This document shows positions 48,569-56,839 of a stretch of DNA of 64,000 nt, piece by piece. This DNA comes from JAGIBJ01 sp032119595 (GTDB lineage: Bacteria; Actinomycetota; Thermoleophilia; Solirubrobacterales; Solirubrobacteraceae): assembly GCA_032119595.1 (NCBI GenBank), contig JAUMBQ010000006.1, forward strand, positions 1,116,001 through 1,180,000, read 5' to 3'. The notes under the pieces were generated by a model. That model ran no database searches. It was given only the letters and a program-made list of their open reading frames with translations, and was not told the origin of the DNA. How positions within the stretch are numbered: position 1 is the first letter of the stretch; each line of letters opens with the position of its first letter. The position numbers and the translations under genes were made by a program.

Positions 48569-51283
48569 TCAGGTGACGTCGTTCTCCGTGGTGGGAGAGT
48601 CTTCGTCGCCGGGTTCGTCGATCTCGGACTCGTTGATCTGGACCCCGGGGGAGCCTTCGCCACCATCGGCCGCGTCGCCACCATCGGCCGCGTCGCCACC
48701 ATCAGCCGCGTCGCCACCATCAGCCGGGGCGTCGCCGCCTTCGGCTGGTGCGCCTTCGGGCTGGCCGGGCTGGCCCGGAACCTCACCCTCGAGCGCGAGC
48801 TCGAGCGGGTCGACGGCGCTGTCGTCGTCCTCGTCGGAGTCGAACACCACGGCGACGGCGGACACGATGTCGTCGTCGCGCACGTTCATGACCTTGACGC
48901 CTTGCGAGAGGCGGCCGTAGCGGTTGATCCCGCGGACGGCGGTGCGCTGCACCATGCCCTCCTTGGAGATAAACACGAGGCCGTCGTGCTCGCGCACCAC
49001 GAGGGCGCCGGCGAGGGCACCCTTGGCGTCGGTGAGCTTGATCGTGCCGACGCCCTTCGTGCCGCGGTTCGTCTTGCGGTACTGGTCGATCGAGGAGCGC
49101 TTGCCGAAGCCGTTCTCAGTCACGACGAGCAGGTCGTCGTCGTCGCGGGCGACGTCCATCGCGAGGACGCCGTCGCCCTTGCTCGACACGTCCATGCCGC
49201 GCACGCCGCTGGTGTCGCGGCCCATCGGGCGGGTCGCGTCCTCGTGGAAGCGCACCGCCTGACCCTTACGGGACACCATGAGGATGTCGTCGTCGCCGGA
49301 GGTCCGGCGGACGGCGATGAGCTCGTCGTCCTCGCGGATCTTGATGGCGATGATGCCGTCAGCCTTGATCGGCGTGTTGTAGGAGAGGAACTCGGTCTTC
49401 TTGATGATGCCGTTGCGCGTGGCGAAGATCAGGAAGGGGCCTTCCTGGAAGTCGCGCGTCGACAGCACGGACTGGATCCGCTCGCCTTCGCGCAGCGGCA
49501 GGATGTTCACCAGCGCGCGGCCCTTGGCCGTACGGCTCGCTTCCGGCAGCTCGTAGACCTTCTTGCGGTAGACCTTGCCGCGGTTGCTGAAGAACAGCAG
49601 GAAGTCGTGGCTCGAGCACACGAAGAGGTGCTCGATGAAGTCGCCGTCCTTCATGTTCATGCCGGTCACGCCACGGCCGCCGCGGTTCTGCGAGCGGTAC
49701 GTGGAGAGCGGCAGGGACTTGATGTAGCCGGAGTGCGTGATCGTGATGACCATCTGCTGGTCGGCGATCAGGTCCTCGATGTCGATCTCGTCTTCGGAGT
49801 CGGTGATCAGCGTGCGGCGGTCGTCGCCGAAGCGGTCGCTGATCTCCTGGAGCTCCTCCTCGATGATCGCGAACACCTTGCGCTCGTCGCCGAGGATCGC
49901 GCGCAGCTCGCCGATGCGCTCGAGCTTGTCCTTGTGCTCGGCGGCGATCGCGTCGGCCTCCAGGGCCGTGAGCTGCGAGAGCCGCAGGTCGAGAATGGCC
50001 GACGCCTGAATCTCCGACAGCTCAAAGCGCGACATGAGCTCGGCGCGAGCCGTCTCACGATCGCGCGACGCGCGAATGACCTGGATGACCTCGTCGAGGT
50101 GATCCAGCGCGATGAGCAAGCCCTCGAGCACGTGGACGCGGCGTTCGAGAACGCCGAGCTCGTGCTTGGAGCGGCGCACGATGACTTCGCGCTGATGCTC
50201 GACCCAGACCTTCAGGCACTCCCGCAGCGAGAGCGTGCGCGGCACGTTGTCGACCAACGCGACGATGTTGACGCCGAACGTCGTCTGCATCGGCGTGTGC
50301 TTGTAGAGCTTGTTGCGTACGACGTCCGGGATGACGTCGCGCTTGAGCTCGATCACCAGGCGCATGCCGCGGCGATCGGACTCGTCGCGGATGTCGCTGA
50401 TCTCGGTGATCCGCTTGTCGTTGACGAGCTGGACGATCTTGACGATGACGCCGTTGTCGCCGCCCTTCTTCACCTCGAAGGGCAGCTCGGTGACGATCAA
50501 CGCCTCCTTGCCACGGCCGATGTCCTCGACGTGCATCTTGGCCCGCACGCGAACCTTGCCGCGACCGGTTTCGTACGCGTCGGCGATGCCCTGGCGGCCG
50601 ACGATGATCCCGGAGGTCGGGAAGTCGGGGCCCTTGATGTGGGTGAGGAGTTCCTCGGTGGTGATGTCCGGGTTCTTGATGAACGCCAGGACGCCGGCGG
50701 TGATCTCGCGCAGGTTGTGCGGCGGGATCTTGGTCGCCATGCCGACGGCGATGCCGGAGCCGCCGTTGACGAGCATGTTCGGGAACCGCGACGGGAGCAC
50801 GACCGGCTCCTGCTTGGAACCGTCGTAGTTGGGCTGGAAGTCGACCGTATCGCTGTCGAGATCGCGGAGCATCTCGACCGCGATGCGCGAGAGGCGCGCC
50901 TCGGTGTACCGCATGGCGGCGGCGGGGTCGTCATCGATCGAGCCGAAGTTGCCTTGGCCGTCGATGAGCTCGTACCGCATGGAGTGCGGCTGAGCCATAC
51001 GGACGAGCGTGTCGTAGATCGATTGGTCGCCGTGCGGGTGGTACTTGCCCATCACGTCGCCGACGATGGCGGCGCTCTTGGAGTACGGGCGCGTCGGGCC
51101 CTGGCCGTTCTCGTTCATCGAGAACAGCACGCGGCGATGGACGGGCTTGAGGCCGTCGCGGGCGTCCGGGAGGGCGCGTCCCACGATCACGCTCATGGCG
51201 TAATCGAGGTACGCCGTGTGCATCTCGTCTTCGAGTGCGCGGGGCTCGATGTTGCCGCCGCCGAGGAGATCAGATGAGCTCAT
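48569..51283 (-). CDS. gyrA: DNA gyrase subunit A
   Basis: GyrA carries the active-site tyrosine that breaks and rejoins DNA for negative supercoiling. The 904-residue protein shows ALPDARDGLKPVHRR and GDVMGKYHPHGDQSIYDTLVRMAQ. The catalytic Tyr is in ARLSRIAVEML context (AMRYTEARLS), and QNRGGRG is the GyrA box in the C-terminal beta-pinwheel. The quinolone-site residue equivalent to E. coli Ser83 is Gln (CAA at 51025-51023). The tail ends in a long acidic repeat (GGDAAD units). It lies 12 bases after gyrB. Confidence 0.97.
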   Translation of the reverse strand: MSSSDLLGGGNIEPRALEDEMHTAYLDYAMSVIVGRALPDARDGLKPVHRRVLFSMNENGQGPTRPYSKSAAIVGDVMGKYHPHGDQSIYDTLVRMAQPHSMRYELIDGQGNFGSIDDDPAAAMRYTEARLSRIAVEMLRDLDSDTVDFQPNYDGSKQEPVVLPSRFPNMLVNGGSGIAVGMATKIPPHNLREITAGVLAFIKNPDITTEELLTHIKGPDFPTSGIIVGRQGIADAYETGRGKVRVRAKMHVEDIGRGKEALIVTELPFEVKKGGDNGVIVKIVQLVNDKRITEISDIRDESDRRGMRLVIELKRDVIPDVVRNKLYKHTPMQTTFGVNIVALVDNVPRTLSLRECLKVWVEHQREVIVRRSKHELGVLERRVHVLEGLLIALDHLDEVIQVIRASRDRETARAELMSRFELSEIQASAILDLRLSQLTALEADAIAAEHKDKLERIGELRAILGDERKVFAIIEEELQEISDRFGDDRRTLITDSEDEIDIEDLIADQQMVITITHSGYIKSLPLSTYRSQNRGGRGVTGMNMKDGDFIEHLFVCSSHDFLLFFSNRGKVYRKKVYELPEASRTAKGRALVNILPLREGERIQSVLSTRDFQEGPFLIFATRNGIIKKTEFLSYNTPIKADGIIAIKIREDDELIAVRRTSGDDDILMVSRKGQAVRFHEDATRPMGRDTSGVRGMDVSSKGDGVLAMDVARDDDDLLVVTENGFGKRSSIDQYRKTNRGTKGVGTIKLTDAKGALAGALVVREHDGLVFISKEGMVQRTAVRGINRYGRLSQGVKVMNVRDDDIVSAVAVVFDSDEDDDSAVDPLELALEGEVPGQPGQPEGAPAEGGDAPADGGDAADGGDAADGGDAADGGEGSPGVQINESEIDEPGDEDSPTTENDVT
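48661..48732. repeat. 18-bp tandem repeat in the gyrA tail
   Basis: Four 18-bp units (CACCATCGGCCGCGTCGC and variants) encode the repeated acidic hexapeptide DGGDAA near the GyrA C terminus. Copy number could vary by slippage. Confidence 0.9.
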
Positions 51284-51295
51284 GCGTTCTCCTTC

Positions 51296-53788
51296 CTAGA
51301 CGTCGAGGTTCATGACGTTGCCGCCATAAGTCTCGATGAAGATTTTCCGGGGTTCGACCAGGTCGCCCATGAGCTTCGAGAAGATCTCGTCGGCGGCGGT
51401 GGCGTCGTCGATGGAGACCTGCGCGAGGGTGCGCGAGGCGGGGTTCATGGTGGTGTCGGCGAGCTGGTCGGCGTTCATCTCGCCGAGGCCCTTGAAGCGC
51501 GACAGGGTGACGCCGCGCTGGCCGAGGCGAAGCACCGCGTCGCGGAGCTCCTGGTAGCCATTGGCGGTCTGCGAGTGATCGTCGATCTTGGCCGTGAACG
51601 GGCCGACGCCGACGAGGTCGGCAAGGCCCTTGCGAGCGTCAACGAGCTGGCGGTACGGCGTCTTGGCGCCGTGCGTCGGATCGAACAGCGACCGGCGGAG
51701 CCGGAAGATCCGGGCGTGGCCGGTGGTCTTCTCGACCGACTTGACCCACAGGTCGTTTTCGTCGGTCTGCTCGACGCTCGTGTCGAACGGCGCGCCTTTC
51801 TCACTGAGCACCGCGATGGCCTTCTCGGCCTCTTCGGAGTTCTTGATGACCTGGTCGAGCATCGACGAGGACTCCAGGAACGACAGCGCCTCGTGGCCGT
51901 ACTCGGCGCGCAGCTGGCTGGCCCACGCGTCGTAATGCTTGAGCAGGCGCGTGAGCTTCTGCCAGCGGATCTCGGTGAGCGTGGTCTTCTTGCCGTTGCG
52001 ATCGATCGACTCGATCTTGTCCCACTTGTCGTTGAGGAGGATCTCCTCCAGCTCCGACTGGCGCTCGATGTAGCGGGTCTGGTTGCCGCGCTTGAGGCGG
52101 TAGAGCGGCGGCTTGGCGATGTAGACGAAACCGCCGTCGATCAGCTCACGCATCTCGCGGAACAGCAGCGTGAGCGCGAGCGTGCGGATGTGGGCGCCGT
52201 CGACGTCGGCGTCCGTCATGAGGATGATCTTGTGGTACCGCAGGCGGTCGAGGTCGAACTCGTCGCGCACGCCGGTGCCGATCGCGGTGATCAGCGACTG
52301 GATCTCCGTGTTGCCCAGGACCTTGTCGATTCTCGCCTTCTCGACGTTGAGGATCTTGCCTCGCAGCGGGAGGATCGCCTGGGTCGCGCGGTCGCGGCCC
52401 TGCTTGGCGGAGCCACCGGCCGAGTCGCCCTCCACGATGAAGAGCTCGGCAAGGGCCGGGTCCTTCACGGAGCAGTCGGCGAGCTTGCCCGGCAGGGTCG
52501 AGTTTTCCAGGGCGCTCTTGCGGCGCGTGAGGTCGCGGGCCTTGCGGGCCGCGGCGCGAGCCTGCGACGCCGAGACGGCCTTGCGCACGACGACGCCGGC
52601 GTCCTGCGGGTTCTCCTCGAAGAACTCCGCGAGCTTCGTGTTGACGATGTTCGCCACGAAGCCCTCGATACCCGGGTTGCCGAGCTTCGTCTTCGTCTGG
52701 CCCTCAAACTGCGGGTTCGCGAGCTTGGCGGAGATGACCGCGGTGAGGCCCTCGCGGATGTCCTCGCCGGAGAGGTTGTCGTCTTTCTCCTTCAGCAGCC
52801 CCTTTTCGCGGGCGTACCGGTTGAGCGTGCGCGTGAGTGCGGAGCGGAAGCCGGAGAGGTGCGAGCCACCCTCGTGGGTGTTGATGTTGTTGGCGAACGA
52901 GTGGACCGACTCTTGGTAGGTCGTGTTCCACTGCATCGCGATCTCGACGGAGCCCTCGTCGCTCTCGCCCTCGAAGTAGACGACCTTCCGGCCCATCGTC
53001 TCCTTGGACGCGTTCAAGTGCGAAACGAAGTCGGCGATGCCGCCCTCGGCGTGGAACGTCGCCGACTTGCCCTCGCCGCGCTCGTCGACCAGGTTGATCC
53101 GCAGGCCCTTGGTGAGGAACGACGTCTCACGCAGGCGCGTCTCGAGGATCTGCCAGTCGAAGGTGATGTCCTCGAAGATCTCGGAGTCCGGCAGGAAGGT
53201 GATCTTCGTGCCGTGCTTCTCGGTTGCGGCGCCCTGCTTGATGGGGCTGCGCGCCTTGCCGCGGTCGTAGCTCTGGTTGTGGACGAATCCGTCGCGGCAG
53301 ACCTCGGCGTCGAGCGTGACCGACAGCGCGTTCACGACCGACGAGCCAACGCCGTGCAGACCGCCGGAGACCTTGTAGCCGCCGCCATCGCCGAACTTGC
53401 CGCCGGCATGGAGCACGGTCAGGACGACTTCGAGGGCCGACTTGCCCTCTTTCTCCATGGTCGCGACCGGGATGCCACGGCCGTCATCGGCGACCGTGAC
53501 GGAGTTGTCCGGGTGGACCGTGACGTCGACCGTGGTCGCGTGGCCGGCAAGCGCCTCATCGACAGAGTTGTCGACGATCTCCCACACGAGGTGGTGGAGG
53601 CCGCGGATGCCCGTCGAGCCGATGTACATGCCCGGACGCAGCCGGACCGCTTCGAGCCCTTCGAGGACGGTGATGTCATCCGCGCCGTAGGCCGTGTCGC
53701 CGGTGCTGGAACTCGACGTGGGCTTGGGCTCGTCGACCTTGCCCGCTTCGGGCTCGTCCGCGTTGTTGGGCTGGGGTTCTTCGGCCAT
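51296..53788 (-). CDS. gyrB: DNA gyrase subunit B with TOPRIM insertion
   Basis: GyrB provides the ATPase and TOPRIM domains of gyrase. The 830-residue protein has the GHKL region (RPGMYIGSTGIRGLHHLVWEIVDNSVDEALAG; GVGSSVVNALS) and TOPRIM residues in VEGDSAGGSAKQGRD and MTDADVDGAHIRTL. It ends RFKGLGEMNADQLADTTMNP...NVMNLDV. It is about 150 residues longer than typical actinobacterial GyrB. The extra residues follow PPLYRLKRGNQTRYI and run to about LGQRGVTLSRFKG, the site of the E. coli-type insertion. An acidic N-terminal extension of about 35 residues is also present. Confidence 0.96.
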   Translation of the reverse strand: MAEEPQPNNADEPEAGKVDEPKPTSSSSTGDTAYGADDITVLEGLEAVRLRPGMYIGSTGIRGLHHLVWEIVDNSVDEALAGHATTVDVTVHPDNSVTVADDGRGIPVATMEKEGKSALEVVLTVLHAGGKFGDGGGYKVSGGLHGVGSSVVNALSVTLDAEVCRDGFVHNQSYDRGKARSPIKQGAATEKHGTKITFLPDSEIFEDITFDWQILETRLRETSFLTKGLRINLVDERGEGKSATFHAEGGIADFVSHLNASKETMGRKVVYFEGESDEGSVEIAMQWNTTYQESVHSFANNINTHEGGSHLSGFRSALTRTLNRYAREKGLLKEKDDNLSGEDIREGLTAVISAKLANPQFEGQTKTKLGNPGIEGFVANIVNTKLAEFFEENPQDAGVVVRKAVSASQARAAARKARDLTRRKSALENSTLPGKLADCSVKDPALAELFIVEGDSAGGSAKQGRDRATQAILPLRGKILNVEKARIDKVLGNTEIQSLITAIGTGVRDEFDLDRLRYHKIILMTDADVDGAHIRTLALTLLFREMRELIDGGFVYIAKPPLYRLKRGNQTRYIERQSELEEILLNDKWDKIESIDRNGKKTTLTEIRWQKLTRLLKHYDAWASQLRAEYGHEALSFLESSSMLDQVIKNSEEAEKAIAVLSEKGAPFDTSVEQTDENDLWVKSVEKTTGHARIFRLRRSLFDPTHGAKTPYRQLVDARKGLADLVGVGPFTAKIDDHSQTANGYQELRDAVLRLGQRGVTLSRFKGLGEMNADQLADTTMNPASRTLAQVSIDDATAADEIFSKLMGDLVEPRKIFIETYGGNVMNLDV

Positions 53789-54003
53789 GAGGAAGGGCAG
53801 GCTCCGGTGCGCGAGGCGCGGCGGTGGAAAAGAGGGTGCTCGTTGGGGGCGAGCGTCGATTCAGTCTACTGGAACCGGGCGGCGGAAACGCGATCTGAGC
53901 CCTTTGAAGCTCTTACGTGACAGTTTCGCCGCTAAGACGTTGCAAAGCGCGAGAGGCCCGTTTACGAGCCCGAGAGCTATTTGGTGCTCGGACGCTGCGC
54001 TCG

Positions 54004-54324
54004 TTAGCGGGCTCGGCCCGCGGGGCCTTCGAAGCGGAGTTCGCAGGTGAGGTCGAGATGCTCGGCGATCATGACCATCAGGTGGGGCTGCATGAGCTGG
54101 AGTTCGCTGGCGAGCGTTCCTGAGGTACAACGAATCACGATCGCGCCGTCCTTGCGCAGGTGCGACGGGGCGCTGTGCTCCGCGTGGCGACGCCCGGCGA
54201 TCTGCGGCCAGGCCGTCTGCAGGCGGGTGAGCGGGTCGGTCGGCGCAAGGTCGGCGATCACGCCTGCCATCACGGCGGCCATCGGCCGCGGTCCGCGTCG
54301 CCCGACGGGCTTCCACTCGCTCAT
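54004..54324 (-). CDS. dciA: DciA (DUF721) helicase loader
   Basis: DciA recruits or loads DnaB in bacteria lacking DnaC/DnaI. The 106-residue protein matches DUF721: PLTRLQTAWPQIAGRRHAEHSAPSHLRKDGAIVIRCTSGTLASELQLMQPHLMVMIAEHLDLTCELRFE. It is shorter than mycobacterial DciA (about 180 residues). ATG 54324 overlaps the recF stop by four bases, the usual actinobacterial position between recF and gyrB. A DnaC/DnaI-like loader also occurs at 15732. The 215 bases to gyrB hold its promoter region and no gene. Confidence 0.88.
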   Translation of the reverse strand: MSEWKPVGRRGPRPMAAVMAGVIADLAPTDPLTRLQTAWPQIAGRRHAEHSAPSHLRKDGAIVIRCTSGTLASELQLMQPHLMVMIAEHLDLTCELRFEGPAGRAR

Positions 54325-55427
54325 GCCGTCTCGATCCCCACGACGCTCGTCGGCACCGCGGCGCTCGGATCGGCCGCGACGTGCACGAGCTGCGCGGCGC
54401 TCGGGATCCCGAGGGGGCCGAGCTCGTCGGCTGAGGTGGTCGCGATCACCACTTGACCGTACCGGCACACCTCGCTGACCAGCCGGCGCCGGCGGCCCGG
54501 ATCCAGCTCGCTGCCGACATCGTCGAGTAGCGCCAACGGCGGATGCCCCCGAACCTCGGTGATGAGGGCCCGCTCGGTGAGGAGAAGCGACAGCACCGCA
54601 AGGCGCTGCTCGCCCTGGGATCCGTAGGCACGCAGGTCACGGTCATCGCGGCGAATCAGGATCTCATCGCGGTGCGGGCCAACCGTGGTGAAGCCCCGCT
54701 CGCGATCCCGGTCCCGCCGCTCGGCAAGCAAGGCGGCGAGGTCCTCGGCGGTTTCGGTCGCGTCGGCGGCCCGGTAGGCGAGACTCGGTTTGCCGGTCAA
54801 GCCGAGGTCGCCACCAAGGTCGGCAAAGCCGACCGCGAGCGCCTCGATTGCGGTGCGCCGAGCATCCCGCAGGGCGACCGCGTGCCGTGCGAGCTCCGCT
54901 TCCCACGCGTCCATCGCCGGACTCAGCGGCCGGTGCAGCAGCGCGTTTCGCTGCCCCAGCGCCCGGGAATACTCGACCCGAGCGGCATTTCGACCCGGCC
55001 AGAGCGCCGCGATCAATTGATCCACATGCGCACGCCGGCCCTGTGGAGAACCCTGCACGAGCGCGAGCCGGTCGGGCGCGAACACCACGACCAGCGGCCG
55101 CGGAGCGCCGAGTTCCACGCGGCCGCCATCGAGCACGTGCTGGCGCTCGGCGTTGCCGCGGAACACCGTCAACGAGATCTTGTGGGCCGATCCGACCGTG
55201 TCGGTGAAGCGCAGCTCGGACCGGCCGGCGTCCTCACCGTGGCGCACGAGTTCGCGATCCGTGCGCGTCCGCCAACTCCGGCCAGTCGCAGCGAGCACGA
55301 TCGCCTCCAGGATGTTCGTCTTCCCAGCGCCGTTGGGGCCGTCGACGATCGTCAGGTCCCGGTCGAGTGGCAACTCGAGCGCGGCGTGCGTGCGCAGCTG
55401 GGCGACGCGGAGCGACGTGGCCCTCAT
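54321..55427 (-). CDS. recF: DNA repair protein RecF
   Basis: RecF is the SMC-like ATPase that loads RecA at gaps with RecO and RecR. The 368-residue protein has Walker A VDGPNGAGKTNILEAI near residue 28 and VVVFAPDRLALVQGSPQGRRAHVDQLI. The ABC signature is YGSQGEQRLAVLSL and Walker B is PPLALLDDVGSELDPGRR. The end couples to dciA. It follows dnaN after 144 bases containing a terminator-like hairpin. Confidence 0.95.
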   Translation of the reverse strand: MRATSLRVAQLRTHAALELPLDRDLTIVDGPNGAGKTNILEAIVLAATGRSWRTRTDRELVRHGEDAGRSELRFTDTVGSAHKISLTVFRGNAERQHVLDGGRVELGAPRPLVVVFAPDRLALVQGSPQGRRAHVDQLIAALWPGRNAARVEYSRALGQRNALLHRPLSPAMDAWEAELARHAVALRDARRTAIEALAVGFADLGGDLGLTGKPSLAYRAADATETAEDLAALLAERRDRDRERGFTTVGPHRDEILIRRDDRDLRAYGSQGEQRLAVLSLLLTERALITEVRGHPPLALLDDVGSELDPGRRRRLVSEVCRYGQVVIATTSADELGPLGIPSAAQLVHVAADPSAAVPTSVVGIETA

Positions 55428-55498
55428 GCGGGGACTGTACTCCCGAGATCAGCCATCCCGGTTGGAATGGATGCGTGGTGGATCGTGCCTGCGATGGG

Positions 55499-55547
55499 CC
55501 ACCCGCGAACGGAGGTGGGCCTCTGGCCCTTTGAGGCTCGCGGGTGG
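55499..55547 (-). terminator. Hairpin after dnaN
   Basis: Arms CCACCCGCGA and TCGCGGGTGG (10 bp) enclose a 29-base loop with its own small stem (GGCC). It lies 24 bases after the dnaN stop. It could terminate or attenuate between dnaN and recF; no T run follows. Confidence 0.45.
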
Positions 55548-55571
55548 TTCAGCGTGCGTACGAGACGCCGC

Positions 55572-56681
55572 TCAGACGTCCAACCGCAGCGGCATCACGA
55601 GATACGTGAAGGCGCTGTCGTCGGTGGCTTCGAGGACCATCGGCCGGACGGGATTGATGAGCCGCAGGCGGACCGTGTCGGTGTCGACGTTCTCGAGGCC
55701 GGCGCGCAGGTAGTCCGGGTTGAAGCCGATCTCGAGCTCCTCGCCCTTCCACGGCGCGGGGATCGACTCCGACGCCTCGCCGACGTCCTGCGTCTGCGCG
55801 GCGATGAGCAGTTCACCCTCGGTGAACTTGAGCCGCAGCCGGGCGGACTTCTGCGCGAGCAACGCAACGCGCTTGAGGGCCTGTGAGAGCTCGCTGGTGG
55901 AGATGATCACCTCGGAGGTGAAGTTCTCCTGGAGCAGCTGGCGGTAGTTCGGGAACTGGCCGTCGAGCAGGCGCGACACGAGCGTCGTGCCTTCCCAGCG
56001 CACGATGATGCGGCTCTCGTGGCGGCGGAGCTCGATCGTCGAGTCGTCCGGGACGGCGGCCTTGGCGATCTCGCCGAGGGCGCGGTGCGGGATCGTCGCC
56101 TCGAGGCCTTCGCCACCGATCGACGTGTCGAGCTTGGTCTCCTTGACGGCCAGGCGGTAGGCGTCGGTCGCGACCATCCGGAGCTCGTCGCCAGTCGCAC
56201 TCACGAGCACGCCGGTGAGGATCAGTCGCGTCGCGTCGCGGGCGGCGGCACGCTCGACCTTGGCAATCGTGTCGCGCAGGGCGCCGGCCGAGAGCTGGAC
56301 CGGGTTGTCGCCATCGAGCGGCGGCAACGGCGGGACGTCGTCGTCGCGCAGCGCACGGAGCTTGAACGTCGCGGCACCGGAATTCACCGACACGTAGCCG
56401 GTCTCCTCGCTGGTGAGCTCGACCGTCGGCGCCGGAAGGGCGCGGGCCACGTCGAGCAGCAGCTTGCCCGGCAGGGCGATCGAACCGGACCCACCGACGG
56501 TGGCCGGGAGTTCGGTGCGGATTGCGAGATCGGCATCGACGGCTTCGAGCGCGACGCCTCCTGCTTGGGCGACGAGGCGCACGCCGGCGATCGGCTGCAT
56601 CGCGCTGCGACCGCTCGCGACGCGCGAGACGGCGGTGAGGCGCTCGACGAGGTCGGCAGTGGTGCAGCTGATGGAGATCAT
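55572..56681 (-). CDS. dnaN: DNA polymerase III beta sliding clamp
   Basis: The beta clamp tethers DNA polymerase III and many repair proteins to DNA. The 369-residue length is canonical. Visible marks are the start MISISCTTADLVERLTAVSRVASGR, PIAGVRLVAQ, LILTGVLVSATGDELRMVATDAYRLAVKE, LLDGQFPNYRQLLQ and the C-terminal end AFTYLVMPLRLDV typical of the clamp peptide-binding pocket. ATG 56681 is the conserved start. dnaA lies 158 bases upstream on the same strand. Confidence 0.96.
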   Translation of the reverse strand: MISISCTTADLVERLTAVSRVASGRSAMQPIAGVRLVAQAGGVALEAVDADLAIRTELPATVGGSGSIALPGKLLLDVARALPAPTVELTSEETGYVSVNSGAATFKLRALRDDDVPPLPPLDGDNPVQLSAGALRDTIAKVERAAARDATRLILTGVLVSATGDELRMVATDAYRLAVKETKLDTSIGGEGLEATIPHRALGEIAKAAVPDDSTIELRRHESRIIVRWEGTTLVSRLLDGQFPNYRQLLQENFTSEVIISTSELSQALKRVALLAQKSARLRLKFTEGELLIAAQTQDVGEASESIPAPWKGEELEIGFNPDYLRAGLENVDTDTVRLRLINPVRPMVLEATDDSAFTYLVMPLRLDV

Positions 56682-56839
56682 CGGGAGAGGAGTTGGGATT
56701 CTTTGAAGTAGTAGGGCTGTGGATCGTGTGGACAACGACCGAAGTGCGAGCGCCGACGGGGGCGCACGATGCCTGGGCGCTGTGGATGGCGCGCGGGCCG
56801 AGTGTCGCACGGCGCCCGGCGGGGCGCCACCGCGGGGTG
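56682..56839. other. Candidate replication-origin region with DnaA boxes
   Basis: The dnaA-dnaN gap contains TGTGGACAA at 56727-56735, an exact match to the actinobacterial box TTGTCCACA. Adjoining TGTGGATCG at 56718-56726 and TGTGGATGG at 56781-56789 are near matches. More near matches lie just inside dnaA (56850-56858, 56875-56883). A less GC-rich stretch (56695-56716) adjoins dnaN. Transcription diverges at the dnaA-rpmH gap (58292-58516), which lacks clear boxes, so the exact origin is open. Confidence 0.55.

Noticed and set aside
48557..51277. Forward open frame of 906 codons opposite gyrA
   Set aside because: Pure antisense shadow of gyrA with repetitive Val/Leu/Asp/Arg content.
51575..53920. 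Forward open frame of 781 codons opposite gyrB
   Set aside because: Antisense shadow of gyrB; no recognisable domain.
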